A model generated the notes under the pieces. That model was not told the DNA's origin. It made no database searches and was given only the letters and a program-made list of their open reading frames with translations. From Gigantopelta aegis (taxonomy: Eukaryota > Mollusca > Gastropoda > Neomphalida > Peltospiridae), in assembly GCF_016097555.1 (NCBI RefSeq), contig NC_054706.1, positions 53,457,793-53,521,792 on the forward strand: a DNA stretch of 64,000 nucleotides, in the 5' to 3' direction. Position numbers and translations under genes: made by a program. Shown here one piece after another: positions 22,737 through 46,212 of the stretch; positions within the stretch are counted from its first letter, which is position 1; the number at the start of each line of letters is the position of its first letter.

Positions 22737-25700
22737 GTAGGCTGCCAACGAAACCGTTATATGTTAAAACAAAGCTGTATTCAGTCCTGGAGGGACCTAG
22801 TATCGCACGAAGCCGTTGCTATGTTAAAGGAATGTATATCAAATCTTTAGAATACCTATTACAGGCCTGATTCACTCGTCTCAGGCAATGTGCCAAAACC
22901 CAGCTGTCCTTTCTTAACTTGATTTTTGAACATACGTAGAGAATAACGGGTTAATGACGTAGTTTATCGGCTTTATCCTGTGAAAGTAAAAATGGGGAAC
23001 TCCGCGAGGTTTACCGAGCCGAATTCCCCATTCTCCCTGAACAGCTGAGGCGGATCTGGGGGGGGGGGGGGGGGAGGGAGGGGCAGGGACACGCCCCCCC
23101 CCTTATATTTTGCGACAGTTATAATTTTATTATATATTAATTTTCATCCCCTTCCAAACCTCCCCCAAAGTTCCCTTGGTATTCCGCTTCATGCCATTGC
23201 CTCCCCCCCCCCAATGAATTTTCTGGATCCGCCACTGAAAAGGATAAACCCAATAAAGTGACACTCTACTTTTTAAACACTACGGTGTAGTTTTCCCCAC
23301 ATTCTTGTCCTGGACGAAGGAGCCGGCGAAAGTCGACACCTGCGCCCATGACAGGCGTGTGCTACAACAGCTTGCTCTGAATGTACATGTTAACCCTTAT
23401 GACCTGACCTGACCTGACCTGACCTGTATTTTTCACTGTGAGAGCCGTTATTGATAATTTAAATCAGACATTACTTATACTTTTATTGCTAAACAAGCAA
23501 GCTTTTTTTTTGCTTTTTTTCAGTATGAAATACAAAACCATTGACTTCTTTGTTGTAGGCCTAATTGTTTTACTTGTCACGTCAAAAATTGTTTTTTAAC
23601 TCGTACTTCCTAAATAAATAGAAAACTCCTCATAGATGAAAGCATGTACTGGAATGCGAACCCAGTACCTACCACACTTAAAGCCGGCGGCTTAATAATT
23701 ACGCTTACTTCATCGGTACAGCTATCCCGAAAACAGGCGATTTGTAAATTGTTTTTCTTACTACGTTTTTGACATAATTGCCATAAACTGATGTATTAGG
23801 ATCAGATACCTTTAATAGGTACAAAATATTAGAACCAGCTCATTTTGTTTTTTTCAGACTATGTTACCCTATCATCAGCAACAAATACAACGACGATTTT
23901 ACCAACAACGACCACGTCGTCGACATATCCAGTTGGTGTTGCCATCACCGTGTCCATAGTGGCGATCTGTCTGGCTACAATGTGCATCTTGGTTATAGCC
24001 CTTATTGTGGGATATCTGTATAAAAGTAAATACTAGTACATTACATTTATATTTTAATATTTGTATACAAATACATATGTTAACAGTTACAATTTAATAT
24101 TTGTATATCAATAAATATATTACATTTATAGGTTATTATTTCTATAAATGTAAATACATTACATTTATATTTTAATATTTGTATAAAAATACATATTATA
24201 TGTATATTATACATGTATTAACAGTTATAATTTAATATTTGTACAACAAAATTAAATATATTACATTTATAAAGTAAATACATTACATTTATAAGTGAAC
24301 GTATATAAAATAAATATATTACATTTATATGTTAATATTTGTATAAAAGTAAATACATTATATTTATAGTTTAATATGTGTATACAAATACATTTATTAA
24401 CAATTATAATTTAATATTTGTATAACAATAAATATATCACATTTATAAGTTAATATTTGTATAAAAGTAAATACTGTACATTATATTTATAAGTTAATAT
24501 TTGTATACAAATACATATATTAAAATTATAATTTAATATTTAATATATGTATAAAATAAAATACATCACATTTATAAATTAATATTTGTATACAAATACA
24601 TGTTAAAAATTAAAATTTAATATATATATATTATATATATATTACATTTATAAATTAATACATGTATGAAATTTAATACATTTATAATTTAATATATGTA
24701 TACAAAAACATATATACATGTAATATATAATTTTATATTTGTATAATTTTCTATTTGCATATCAATAAATATATTACATTCATATGTTAATATTTGTATA
24801 AAAGTAAATACATTATATTTAGAAGTTAATATTTGTATACAAATACATATAGTAAAACTTACAATTTAATATTTGTATAACAATAAATATATTACATTTA
24901 TAATTTAATATTTGTATGCAAATGCATAATTATATTAAGAATTATAATTTAATATTTGTATAACAATAAATATATTACATTTTAAGTTAATATTTGTACA
25001 AAAGTAAATACATTACATTTATTGTATACAAATACATATATTAAAAATTATAAGTTAAAGTGACATTCCTGAGTTTACTGCACTTTATAAGTAGTTGTCG
25101 ACTAACAGAGACTGTATAATAATTGTAATTACATATCAAATATATTTTTATGCATAAAATATCAGTGGTTGTATATTAAACATGTTTCTGATAATTATAA
25201 TATTTGTGTACAAGATTAAATTTCATTTTATTTCCTATAATAATTTTTTTGTACGTATGAAATTATTTGAAGACAAAATCCAGTTTGGACACATTGAATA
25301 TACAGACACTGATATTCTAATCATAAAAATATATTTAATATGTAAGTTTAATCGTAGAAATATTTTATTAGTCGCAAACATCTTACAATGTAACATTAAA
25401 CGGTATGTTTGTACACAGATGATTGTAACATGATTAATATAATATAATATATAATATAATATAGTCAAATCTGTTTATAAAAAACATCCAAATGCAGACA
25501 AAACATGACTCGTAGAGCATGTGTCCTTAGTTACAGGTAAATACGTGCATTTATAAGTTGAAATTTAATAGTTTTTTTTTTTTTCAGGAAAGATCCACAT
25601 ACTTTTAGACCGATTAAAAGAAAATGGAGGAGGTAATTGACGCATTTGTAAAAGTTAAAACTATATGTGAAAGTGTATGTATACGTTTGTGCGTATATAT

Positions 25701-28230
25701 CTTAATGTGTATGGTTGGACTGATGGGTGGATGTGTGTTCGAGAGGCGTGTTGAGGTAGAAATTTTGTTTTCGACATCTTCTATTTTAAAAATAAAATAA
25801 AATAAAATTTTGACTATCACCATTAAAAGAATATTCTCGCAAGCCCACGAGGCATGGATGTTGCCACCTTCATTTGTGATGGAATATCACTAATACCGGG
25901 TTGAATTTTGTTAAAACATATGGTTCAGCCAGCCTCCATGTTTTAATGTTTAGACCATCGGTTTTAAAACTGGTGGGTGCTGGAATCGCATCCCATGAAT
26001 AATTATCAACAGGTAATTATCACCTGGAGAGATCTAGAATAGACAAGACCAAATAACTGATGAGGTATGTACTCAGGACAGCCTGTTTGAATCTGAATTG
26101 GAGTTAAAGCACGAAAGTGTGGTTAAAGTACTCTGTAAGACGAAGTGGCCCTCGTGTGTGGTGTTGGTTTTGGTAAGGGATGCCACCAGTGGTGCAACAT
26201 ATGCCCACCTTTTGCGAGCGCCTGATATGGTCACTGTTTTCACAGTGATCCATCAGCACATGGTATCACAGCTGTCCAGGCATATATCCACGGAGTTCTG
26301 TCTTGTGCAGGTCTGTCCTGGACAGGAGCAAATGAGAATTCGTGCCCGGGATGGTTGTGCCTGAACCATTGGTAGATGCGAGCACATTAAGCGTGTTCCT
26401 TCCTTGGGAATGGCAGTCTTCCTGCTGGAGTATTAGGAAGGATGCATCGCGGGCTATTTCACGATTCTCCTTTTTGTGCCGTCCGGAACACTATTTATTA
26501 AAAGTAATTTAAAAACAAAAACAATTATTCAAACTTATGTAATTTAATCGTTATTCCTGGGCCCAGTGCTGTACATATGCAGCTTTTGGTCTCTGCAAGC
26601 TTCATAATACATTTTAAAATTATTTGTAATCAACAGAGTGTTCCGGAAAGCACCAAAAAAGGAGATTCTTATATATAAAATGGTCGTCGTCCACCTATAG
26701 ACAACATATGCTATATAACGTTACTGATCCCCGTCTTCGCACGCCAAGTGTCCTATTAGGTACTGACATCATACGTACTTAAAGGGACATTCCTGAGTTT
26801 GCTACACATTTTAAGATGTTATCGACTAAAAAAGACTTTTTAACGATTGTAATTACATATCAAATATATTTTTCTGCATAAAATATTAGTGGCTGTATAT
26901 TAAACGTGTTTCTGATCGTTCTAATATTTGTACTAGGTTAAATTTCATTTTATTTCCTAAAATATAATGTTTTCGTACGTACGAAATTATTTGAAGACAA
27001 AATCCAGTTTTGGCTTCTTACAAATATTAAGACGACCAGAAACACATTGAATATACAGACACTGATATTCTAAACCAGAAAATATATTTAATATGTAAGT
27101 TTAATCGTAGAAATATTTTATTAGTCGGAAACATCTTACAATGCTGCTAACTCAAGAATGTCCTTTTAAGGAGAGACGTCACTAAATAGGATATTTGGCT
27201 TACGAAGATACACAGACCACTGTACCTGGGGTTTGTGCCAGTTCGGTTTCGCATAGAAGGAAGGAAGGAGATGTTTTATTTAACGACGCACTCAACACAT
27301 TTTATTTACGGTTATATGACGTCGGGTTAAGGACCACACAGATATTAGGAGAGGAAACCTACTGTCGCCACTTCATGGGCTACTCTTTTCGATTAGCAGC
27401 AAGGAATCTTTTATATGCACCATCCCACAGACAGGATATTACATACCACGGCCTTTGTTACACCAATTGTGGAGCACTGGCTAGAACGAGAAATAGCCCA
27501 ATGGTCCCACCGACGGGAATCGATCCTAGGTCGATGGCGCTTCAGGCGAGCGCTGTACCACTGAGCTACGTCCCGCCCCCACGTTTCGCACAGAATGACC
27601 AGCCCTAAGTCAGCCGCATTTCATTATTTGTGTGGTCCTTTGGTAATAATACGAGTGAATGAATGAATGAATGTTTAACGACACTCCAGCATGAAAAATA
27701 CATCGTCTATTAGGTGTCAAACTATGGTCCCCTGCGCGTGCTGTAACCTCATCGTGGTGCAGGGGTGTAACATTTTCTTTTGTCTTTGAGAATGGCCAAT
27801 ACAGCACAAAGTGAAATTGCACAGTTCTTTATATTGTTTTTATTTAAATATTGCATTTTTATATTGATGTTGATCATCACCTTATTTGTTTACATTACTA
27901 TAGTTTGACACCCAATAGCCGATGTATTTTTCGTGCTGGGGTGTCATTAAACATTCATTCATTCATTCATTCATTCATTCATTCATTCATTCATTCATTC
28001 ATTCATTCATAAATTCATTCATTCATTCATTCATTCATTCAAACTATGGTAAACAAAACTAAAGTAATAAGAGTGCGTCGTTAAATAAAATATGTCTTTC
28101 TTTCTATAATGAGTTCATTAATCACGACATAGAACTCTGAATCATTCTTTTATTTATAGATGGAATTCAAAATGATGCATACCAAGAAGCAACCCCTTCT
28201 GATCCAACAGCGATAACAATTTCAACATGA
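22694..28230 (+). CDS. Type I membrane protein, 108 aa, four exons
   Basis: Exons 22694-22736, 23858-24025, 25588-25632 and 28160-28230 join in frame to 327 nt (108 residues plus stop), with GT..AG at every junction. Residues 1-14 are a signal peptide (MWMFVAWFLWIFLA); 18-38 a short Thr/Ser-rich stalk with one N-glycosylation site (NTT at 24); 42-66 a transmembrane helix (VAITVSIVAICLATMCILVI and ALIVG); 70-81 a basic juxtamembrane run; and the tail contains IQNDAYQEATPSDP, a possible tyrosine signal. All three introns are phase 1, typical of modular extracellular proteins, so a phase 1-1 domain exon could be spliced between exons 1 and 2 in other isoforms; I found none in that intron. A poly(A) signal lies 640 bp after the stop. 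Expected at the cell surface; partner unknown. The exon model is inferred from splice sites and frame, not transcripts. Confidence 0.6.
22960..23265. repeat. Dispersed repeat O, copy 1
   Basis: Edges GGCGGATCTGG and TTTTCTGGATCCGCCACTG are inverted; between them G-run and C-run tracts flank AATTTTATTATATATTAA. A related inverted copy is at 29425-29600. Confidence 0.6.
23270..23430 (+). repeat. Dispersed repeat Q with (GACCT)n tail
   Basis: AAAGTCGACACCTGCGCCCA, GGCGTGTGCTACAACAGCTT, GCTCTGAATGTAC, then (GACCT)5. The reverse copy at 45340-45440 has the same body and (AGGTC)n; a weaker copy is at 42390-42490. The simple pentamer tail suggests a SINE-like retroposon. Confidence 0.6.
23858..24025 (+). 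CDS. Membrane protein exon 2 (stalk and helix)
   Basis: Acceptor TTTGTTTTTTTCAG, donor A|GTAAAT. Contains the Thr-rich stalk and the whole transmembrane helix. The unspliced frame would stop at 24034 (KSKY-stop), giving an alternative tailless form. Confidence 0.65.
24026..25054 (+). repeat. AT-rich array seeded at the exon 2 donor
   Basis: Irregular units of about 60-95 bp made of TTAATATTTGTATA, AAAAGTAAATACATTACATT and TATACAAATACATA. The unit segment TGTATAAAAGTAAATAC is the exon 2/intron boundary itself, so many copies carry a decoy of the real splice donor. Confidence 0.75.
25055..25390. mobile_element. MITE E copy 2 (3' end lost)
   Basis: Starts TTAAAGTGACATTCCTGAG, matches copy 1 through GTCGCAAACATCTTACAATG, then stops. 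Lies in intron 2 of the membrane-protein gene. Confidence 0.8.
25588..25632 (+). CDS. Membrane protein exon 3 (juxtamembrane)
   Basis: Acceptor after a 12-T tract and CAG; encodes KIHILLDRLKENGG; donor G|GTAATT. Confidence 0.5.
26180..26462 (+). repeat. Dispersed repeat I, partial
   Basis: Shares CACAGTGATCCATCAGCACA with the 61.2 kb copy (TGACAATGATTCATGAAAGC), and then GGGAATGGCAGTCTTCCT with 34.98 kb. The 88-codon frame at 26098-26364 lies in it and is not taken as a gene. Confidence 0.5.
26463..26668. mobile_element. MITE S, ~205 bp
   Basis: Terminal inverted repeats GATTCTCCTTTTTGTGCCGT / CCGGAACACT at the left and AGTGTTCCGGAAAGCACC / AAAAAAGGAGATTC at the right, about 30 bp each. No coding capacity. 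Confidence 0.75.
26779..27169. mobile_element. MITE E copy 3
   Basis: TTAAAGGGACATTCCTGAGT at the left, AGAATGTCCTTTTAA at the right. Includes the CGTACGTACG centre of the palindrome, lost from copy 1. Confidence 0.85.
27256..27580 (-). mobile_element. SINE family A, full length with target duplication
   Basis: GGAAGG tail to CTGAGCTACGTCCCGCCCCC head. The 8 bp GTTTCGCA occurs just outside both ends (27246-27253, 27583-27590). Sits in intron 3 of the membrane-protein gene. Confidence 0.9.
27650..28050. mobile_element. Palindromic LINE-tail composite with (ATTC)n
   Basis: Left part 27655-27722 is the LINE 3' tail in reverse (TGTTTAACGACACTCCAGCA); right part 27895-27960 is the same tail forward (GTGCTGGGGTGTCATTAAAC), followed by about 20 ATTC units. 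Between them is the same core as at 18.1 kb (GTAACCTCATCGTGGTGCAG and GAGAATGGCCAATACAGCAC). Confidence 0.7.
28160..28230 (+). CDS. Membrane protein exon 4 (cytoplasmic tail)
   Basis: Acceptor TTATTTATAG; encodes DGIQNDAYQEATPSDPTAIT then IST and TGA. Confidence 0.5.
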
Positions 28231-28865
28231 AACTTGTTCACTTATTATTTACCCAATATTATTACTGGTGGAGCTAGGTGGTACTATGCTTTAAAAACCC
28301 CCATCAACAACAAATTCTCCTGAATGAGAAACAAACCCACTGTCCAATAAGTTTAGGGTTTGTTTATATTATACTGGCATTACAGAGGAACAGAAAGGGT
28401 GGAGAGAATAGTGCACAAGAAAACTAAGGCATAGCTTTTCTAACCTTCTCCCCTTGATACAAACCTGGAATAATACGACTGATGATTCAAAACATCTCAC
28501 AGTGCATGTGGACACCTCTACGATTTAAAAAGAAGAAGAAGAATGTTTTTAGAAAACAAAATGTCATTGGTTCTCCTCTGCATTTAAGTATCATGGCATC
28601 ATGGACACTGAAACTGAAAGGCTGGTAAAGGTTGTCTGGATCTAACTCTGATTAAATACTGATTCACTAACATTCTGGATACTGATACCCAGCCCTCGAA
28701 ATATTAACCTGGGTCTTAATCAGACTTGAACCCCCAACACCATCTCGACGTTGACGTCGTTACAGACACTGCCACCAGAGCCCAATAGCTGAAGATTTTG
28801 TTTGCTCCAGAAATAGTTGTCATTTCACAAAGACGAAACAAAAATTAAAGTGTCTCGTATTTTGT

Positions 28866-28871
28866 AATAAA
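28866..28871 (+). terminator. Poly(A) signal AATAAA
   Basis: Lies 636 bp after the membrane-protein stop codon, followed by a GT-rich region (TTTTGTTGTTTTTTGTTTG), the usual downstream element. Confidence 0.45.
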
Positions 28872-30519
28872 CAGATTTAATACAATGTTTTATTTTTGTT
28901 GTTTTTTGTTTGTTTGGGGTTTTTGTGGGGGGGGTTTGTAGGTGTTTTTTTTTGGGGGGGGAGGGTTGGGAGAGCAGAGGGCTATTGGTTGGGGTTTTGT
29001 TTTCAATTAGAAGGCAATTTGTACCAATTCATTACATGAAAATATAAATAAAAATACAAATCTCTTTGGTGTTTTGCTCTCAATGTAGCATTCACTAATA
29101 CCAACAATGTCTGCTGTTAGGTTCAGACGACGTTAGACTAGATAGCGGGGTTGTTGGGAAGAGCGATTAAAACGCCAACTGGTCACATTATAACTCGCAC
29201 TATATCGTCGTTTCTAAACCACGTAACTTGCGAATGCACAAAGGTTTTAGCATTTTCTGTAAGGCTAACACCTTTGCTGTGTGTAATTTAAGTAATCAAG
29301 TTGTTTCCAACGCTTGCACTTAGAACAAACACCTGGGTTGATTGTTTGACATTCTTTGGTCGAAAACACGTTACTAAACTCATTAAGCTGGGTAAGGTTA
29401 TCCGCCAAAATTGAAAAACCTAAAACAGTCGCGGCTCCAGAAAATCCATTTAGGGAAGGGGCAGTGACATGAGGTGGAATGCCAAGGGAATTTAGGGTGA
29501 GGTTTGGAGGGGATCGTAAAAAAAAAAATAATATTAATATATAATAAAATTATAACTATCGTAAAATTTAGGGGGGCGGGCCACCTAGATCTGCCTCTGC
29601 AAAATATTCTATAAAGAATGGTTATTCAGTTAATCTGAACGACAAAACAAGGCAGAGTCGAAAGAGTATTTGGCAATGTAATTTTCGATATGGAACGTGG
29701 GGTGTAGGATGTCAAAATTATAAATACGACCAGTTGCTCCTCCTGTTGTTCTGAAAAAAGAGAGTACACAATTCTTGTTCTGAAATTGTATGTATGGATT
29801 CTGTCACATCTTCCTCCCCTGTCACATGTGCACCGCAGCAAGGCCCGGACTTTTCGTCAAAGAAATACTTTCTTTCAGTATTTCGCAGGTTGAAAACACT
29901 TTCTGTTTTTCTACTTAAATAAGTTATTTTGCAGCATTAGAGTCCTGACCTTGAATGTGTTTTGAGCAAACACAAATGATCACCGGCGTTCGCTCCTGTA
30001 TTTAAAGAATGTCCGAGTTCATGTTTTTGTCGAGTACAGTGTTGGGGGAGCTGAAATAACTCAAATAATGAAACATGTCTAGTAACTCGTCCAGGTTTCA
30101 AGGACATCTATATATTATTATATATTCTATTATTTTGTTCTTTTTTATTCTTAATACATGTTTTTATTATAAAATTCAATTTTAAAACGTCAAAAACAGA
30201 CAGATAAATAATTAAAAACGTCAAAAACAGACAGATAAATAAGTAAGTAGATATGTAAATAAGTAAGTAAAACTAATGACTACGAATATTGATTTACAAA
30301 TTTATTGTCCAAACTGTACAAAAATGCTAAATTTGTATTAAATCAATTTTAATTTAAGTCTAATTATTTTTTGTTTGTGTCTAGGTATCTTTTGCTTCGC
30401 CATTAGAAATTTTTTAATTCTTTAAATTCGTAAATGTAAAGAATTATTTCATACAAATATTTTCTCCTTTTTATATTTAATCAATTGTATATAAATCATT
30501 GGTATCCTTGACATAAAAG

Positions 30520-30620
30520 ATAATAAACGAGTTACCAGCTATTATCAAATTTATGTCCGAGTGAAAATTATTTCACGAGGGACATAAATTTTATAATAAC
30601 TGGTACCGAGTTTGTTATTC
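30520..30620. repeat. Short palindromic element, ~95 bp
   Basis: AATAAACGAGTTACCAGCTA pairs with ATAACTGGTACCGAGTTTGT, and AAATTTATGTCC with GGACATAAATTT; TGAAAATTATTTCA forms the centre. Likely a small MITE or a stem-loop remnant. Confidence 0.65.
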
Positions 30621-31352
30621 TATTTATTAGCCCAGCTATTTTGTGTGGGGTTTTTTTAAAGCATTTATTTTCGAAATAGCCTACATCGGCTACACGTCCA
30701 TGTATATAGAAACGACGTAAACTACTTTACTGTTCTGGGTATTGCTTTAACTCTGTATTCTATTCACGGTTCAAAGATAATTTTCAAAACCCAAAATTCT
30801 ATATATATTCTGTAAAAAAAATAATCTATAATGAATTGCATATATATATATATATATATGTATGTATAGATATATATATGCCATGTCCCCCCCCCCCCCA
30901 TTCCCGGGAAATGTTTACCTTTTCGCTTATTAATAACATTAAAAAGGTTCCCATGTCATATCTCACTACACAGGTGCCCCCCCCCCCCCCCCCCACCCCA
31001 CACCCAAATACAAAATCCTGCCTACGCCACTGTATATATATATATATAAATGCATCCAGCGCCTTGTAGTCAGTTGTGGTCATAATCATAAGCAGTCCCC
31101 CTCCCCAGTGCTGGAGCAAATCCTCATATTCGGGTAAACATAATTGAGATATTCGCAAAACGTGCAAACCCGAGACTTTTCACAATGTATTTTCACCATT
31201 CTACCCGTAAAATCATTTGTAATCTATGTAAAATGCGCAGTGATTCGTTTGCAACCCTATATAGCTGTTTGACAGTACTGCTAATATGAATAAACGTTGT
31301 AATCCAGATTCAAGGATGTTCGTTTAATTCGGGCAAAAACCAACCTGCCCCC

Positions 31353-31360
31353 TATAAAAA
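31353..31360 (+). promoter_or_regulatory. TATA box of chitinase 1
   Basis: TATAAAAA in the context CCCCCTATAAAAAGTGG, about 380 bp before the chitinase start codon. It implies a long 5' UTR, or a first exon beginning near 31385. Core promoter assignment is inferred. Confidence 0.45.
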
Positions 31361-31734
31361 GTGGAACCCGTACGTCCATGGTTTTAGTACAGCCCATCAT
31401 AAACAGTGACAGACGTCTGCAAGCCCCTCTCTGCTTCTTCTGCGCTGACACGTAGATTTTAACTTCTACAGTTCCGCACTAAATGAACTTTCCTTTCACC
31501 TTTCCCTGCTATCTAGTAGGCTGTAAACACCTAGGTGACGTATCTTGAGCAAACAGGGTATAAGAAAGACTGAAAGTGGTTATATTTTTTTGTAAATTGG
31601 TGATTCAAGTTAGTGGCTGATAGACGATTCTTTATATTCCTGTGGTAAATGTTAAAGCAATTTTGTCTTAAACAACAAGGTGTTATAAGAATATCTGAAA
31701 GTAAACACGCCAGTGTTACCTAAGTATAATCACA

Positions 31735-43211
<11,477 letters not shown>

Positions 43212-44576
43212 CATACGAAAACAAACGATAACATACGAAAACAAGCGAAACGGACGTGACGAGATGGTGTAGAAAGAAGTGGAGTGTTCATGAGGTCGAG
43301 CGCTCGCGAATTATTTGACTGGTACCATCGTCTTCTATCACATCACATGCATTCAACGATCGACACCAAAGCCAGTTTTGCGAGCGATTCTCCTGAACTA
43401 CTGTAATTGATATTTTTGTTAGCAGTTTGTACGAGGTCCTGTACTAGCGAAATAACCATGTAGTGTATTACACAGAGCTTATTTTGAAAGGAAAGGACAG
43501 TTTGTTTGACAATTCCCATTAGACCTACGTTGTTTAATAAGCGGCTATTGGTACACTAAGAGACGAAATAGGCCATTATATTTTCCATTAGCAGCAAGTG
43601 GATGGCTCATTGTTTTGAATGAATGTTTCCCGCAAATAGAATGGTCTTTGCTATATACTAATGGAACATTGCTTGGAGACTCTTGTTTGAGTACCAGTCA
43701 ATTTCTCAGACAAACTGGTGTCAGAATACATTTTAAAAAAATTCAAGGTTCTTCCTTGCCACATTCAGAACAGGTAGTAAATATTAAGTTTCTGACGTTA
43801 TTAATTGAACAGCCAGTAACAACGGTTTTTGTTTCAGTGTTGTTCATTATGTTTAGTAAAGGTTTTTCTTAATAATCTTCTTCTTCTTTTTTTTTTGTAA
43901 GAGTGTGTACATATTCCAAACTTTGAGAAGTGAACATCTTTATAATAAAAGATGATAACATTTTGAAGATTTGGTTTTTATAATTTTAGATGGAGTAATT
44001 TCGAAAACACCCTTTGTCAACTCTAGCGGGGTGGGTGGGTGGGGAGGGCTGTTTTGTTTAGTTTAGTTTTGTTTTTGTTGCAATCAAAGTGTTTAATTTT
44101 TACACTCTTTTTTTCAGTAGCACCAATCTTGGCCTTATTATTTAGCACAATACAATAATTATGGTCCTTTGTTCCATTTATATGCCTTATTAATATACAA
44201 TACTACTAAATAGGTCCAAGCGGAGGCATAATTTTTTAAGGAAAGGAGGGGAGAGAACCTAACGTACACTTGAATAAGGTGCGGGCGCAAGGGAAGGGTT
44301 TTGGGAGTCAAAAACCTAACCTGCTAAAAACAAATTCTGTTTTTAAAATACATGTTTCGAAGAAGCATGACTCGACATGTCTATAAACTTCGCGCGCCAC
44401 AGTCTAGTTCCCACCCACCCCCACCCCCGCCGCTAATATCCATCAGAAATGCCTAGACCACGACAATTTTATACCTCCCCACATGCCTGAGATTATTACG
44501 CAGCCTCAAGGGATTGTATCAAACTCAGTGGTGAAAATGGGCCCAAAACGAGTAGTTGCGACAGTGAGCCAGGGAA
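43212..44576. other. Chitinase 1 3' flank; no gene seen
   Basis: Two short CGAAAACAAGCGATAACATA repeats follow the stop. A SINE C fragment (AGACGAAATAGGCC, CCATTAGCAGCAAG) is at 43550-43605. No AATAAA hexamer was found close after the stop; the poly(A) site is undetermined. Confidence 0.5.
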
Positions 44577-44652
44577 GAAAGGAAGGAAATAGTCTATTTA
44601 ACGACGCACTCAACACATTTTCTTTACGGTTATATGGCGTCGGACATTTTGC
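44577..44652 (-). mobile_element. SINE family A tail fragment
   Basis: GGAAGGAAATAGTCTATTTA, ACGACGCACTCAACACATTT, GGTTATATGGCGTCGGAC. Confidence 0.85.
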
Positions 44653-44766
44653 AAAACCTACATGAAAAAAAGGACTTTCAACCGTTGGTGGACAAGCATT
44701 GTAACAAATTGCTGCAATGGAAACAATGTATGATCTATTAGTTTATAATGTGCAGATTTTGTTGCA

Positions 44767-45090
44767 GGGCGGGACCTAGCCCAGTGGTAAAGCGTTCGCT
44801 TGATGCGCGGTTGGTCTGGGATCGATCCCCGTCGGTGGACTCGTTGGGCTATTTCTCGTTCCAGCCAGTGCTCCACAACTGGTGTATCAAAGGCCGTGGT
44901 ATGTACTATCCTGCCTGTGGGATGGTGCATATAAAAGATCCCTTGCTGCTAATCGAAACGAGTAGCCCATGAAGTGGCGACAGCGGGTTTCTCTCTCAAT
45001 ATCTCTGTGGTTCTTAACCATATGTCTGACGCCATATAACCGTAAATAAAATGTGTTGAGTGCGTCGTTAAATAAAACATTTCCTTCCTT
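44767..45090 (+). mobile_element. SINE family A, full length with 10 bp target duplication
   Basis: GGGCGGGACCTAGCCCAGTG (box A), GGTCTGGGATCGATCCC (box B), body, TTAAATAAAACATTTCCTTC tail. TTTTGTTGCA flanks it at 44757-44766 and about 45089-45098. Confidence 0.95.
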
Positions 45091-46212
45091 TTGTTGCAAT
45101 ATTTTGACATTTAATTGTGCATTATCCGTAGCTGATGGTAGGCCTACTACGTACCAGGAAACGGATGGATTAGAGTGTCATATTGACGGGCATGGTTAAC
45201 ACCTCATGACTAATTCTTTTTAAAACCACTTCTACATTTATATAAAGTATTAATGATATATCGTGGTATCAAACATCATATATAATAAGTGGTTTGCTTG
45301 AAAATTATGTCGGTACTGTTCTCCAGTGATTTAAAATCATCAGGTCAGGTCAGATCATAGGGCGTAACGTGAATATTCAGAGCAAGCTGTTGTAGCGCAC
45401 GCCTGTCATGGGCGCATGTGTCAACTTACGTCGGCTACTTGGGCTACTTTTATTCCCTGCCAGACGCGGGTCAAGTGGGAGGGTGCTGGAGGTACACATT
45501 CCAATGGTATTTCGACTACGAAATATTGACGAAAACATAAAAACGTCAACATTCCTTTGAGGTGATGTCAACAATGCTTTTACGTTTTAACAATATGCTT
45601 ATTGACGTCAAAGCGATATATTACGCACATTCGTCTGATGTGCGAAAAGATCGCTGTTTGGCATTTATAATCATATTTGTTCTGTGCATGGATCTATACT
45701 ACCTAATGATGACATCTCAGGCCCGTAGGACGGGTTTTTAAAGTGTGCGAGGTGTGTGTGTGTGGGGGGGGGGGGGGGGGGGGGCTAATTTTTATGATTG
45801 TTCTATTGTCAGGTTTCCGTATTAGCATTATAAGAAATTTTGAAGTCCCGAAATAAAAACTGGCGAAAAAAGTGGCCTGCATCTAACTATTGTGCTGTTC
45901 CGTTCCAATATTTTCTGCAAATGTTTGCCTATTACCTATTCAATCTTACTATAGTGATACAGACATTTTGAAACAGTGTGATAAATAAATTTTATATCAT
46001 ACATATGTGTGATCTGGACTGGCTCTTTTAAATGGAGAATTCCCTTTTTATTTTACTGCAGTTAGCACCTTTTATTTACTGATGTCTATAAAAAGGCTAC
46101 TGCAGAGTATGATTCTTAATGTTAAAAGAAATCCATGAAAGGAATTTTGATCATAGATTTAACAAAGTGTTGTTATGAAGTCAAATTAAAAAACGTTTTT
46201 GTAAAACATAAA
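45091..46212. other. Repeat Q copy and G-run; no gene seen
   Basis: Reverse copy of repeat Q at 45340-45440, poly-G at 45766-45784. No other support. Confidence 0.5.

Larger units (their letters stand above)
28231..31350. other. 3' UTR of the membrane gene, then repeats; no gene seen
   Basis: G/T-rich run at 28900-28990; repeat O copy at 29425-29600; AT-rich sequence with tandem AAACGTCAAAAACAGACAGA units at 30185-30240; C-run/TA repeat element (edge CCTACGCCACTG) at 30840-31035. No coding signal supported. Confidence 0.5.

Noticed and set aside
26098-26364. 88-codon plus-strand frame
   Set aside because: It lies in dispersed repeat I, copies of which elsewhere are not open in the same frame.
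44767-44860. Possible tRNA genes with A and B boxes (also at 37.66, 51.87, 60.41 kb and the reversed copies)
   Set aside because: Each is the head of a SINE followed by the shared body and tail; the cloverleaf is not completed and target duplications flank several copies.
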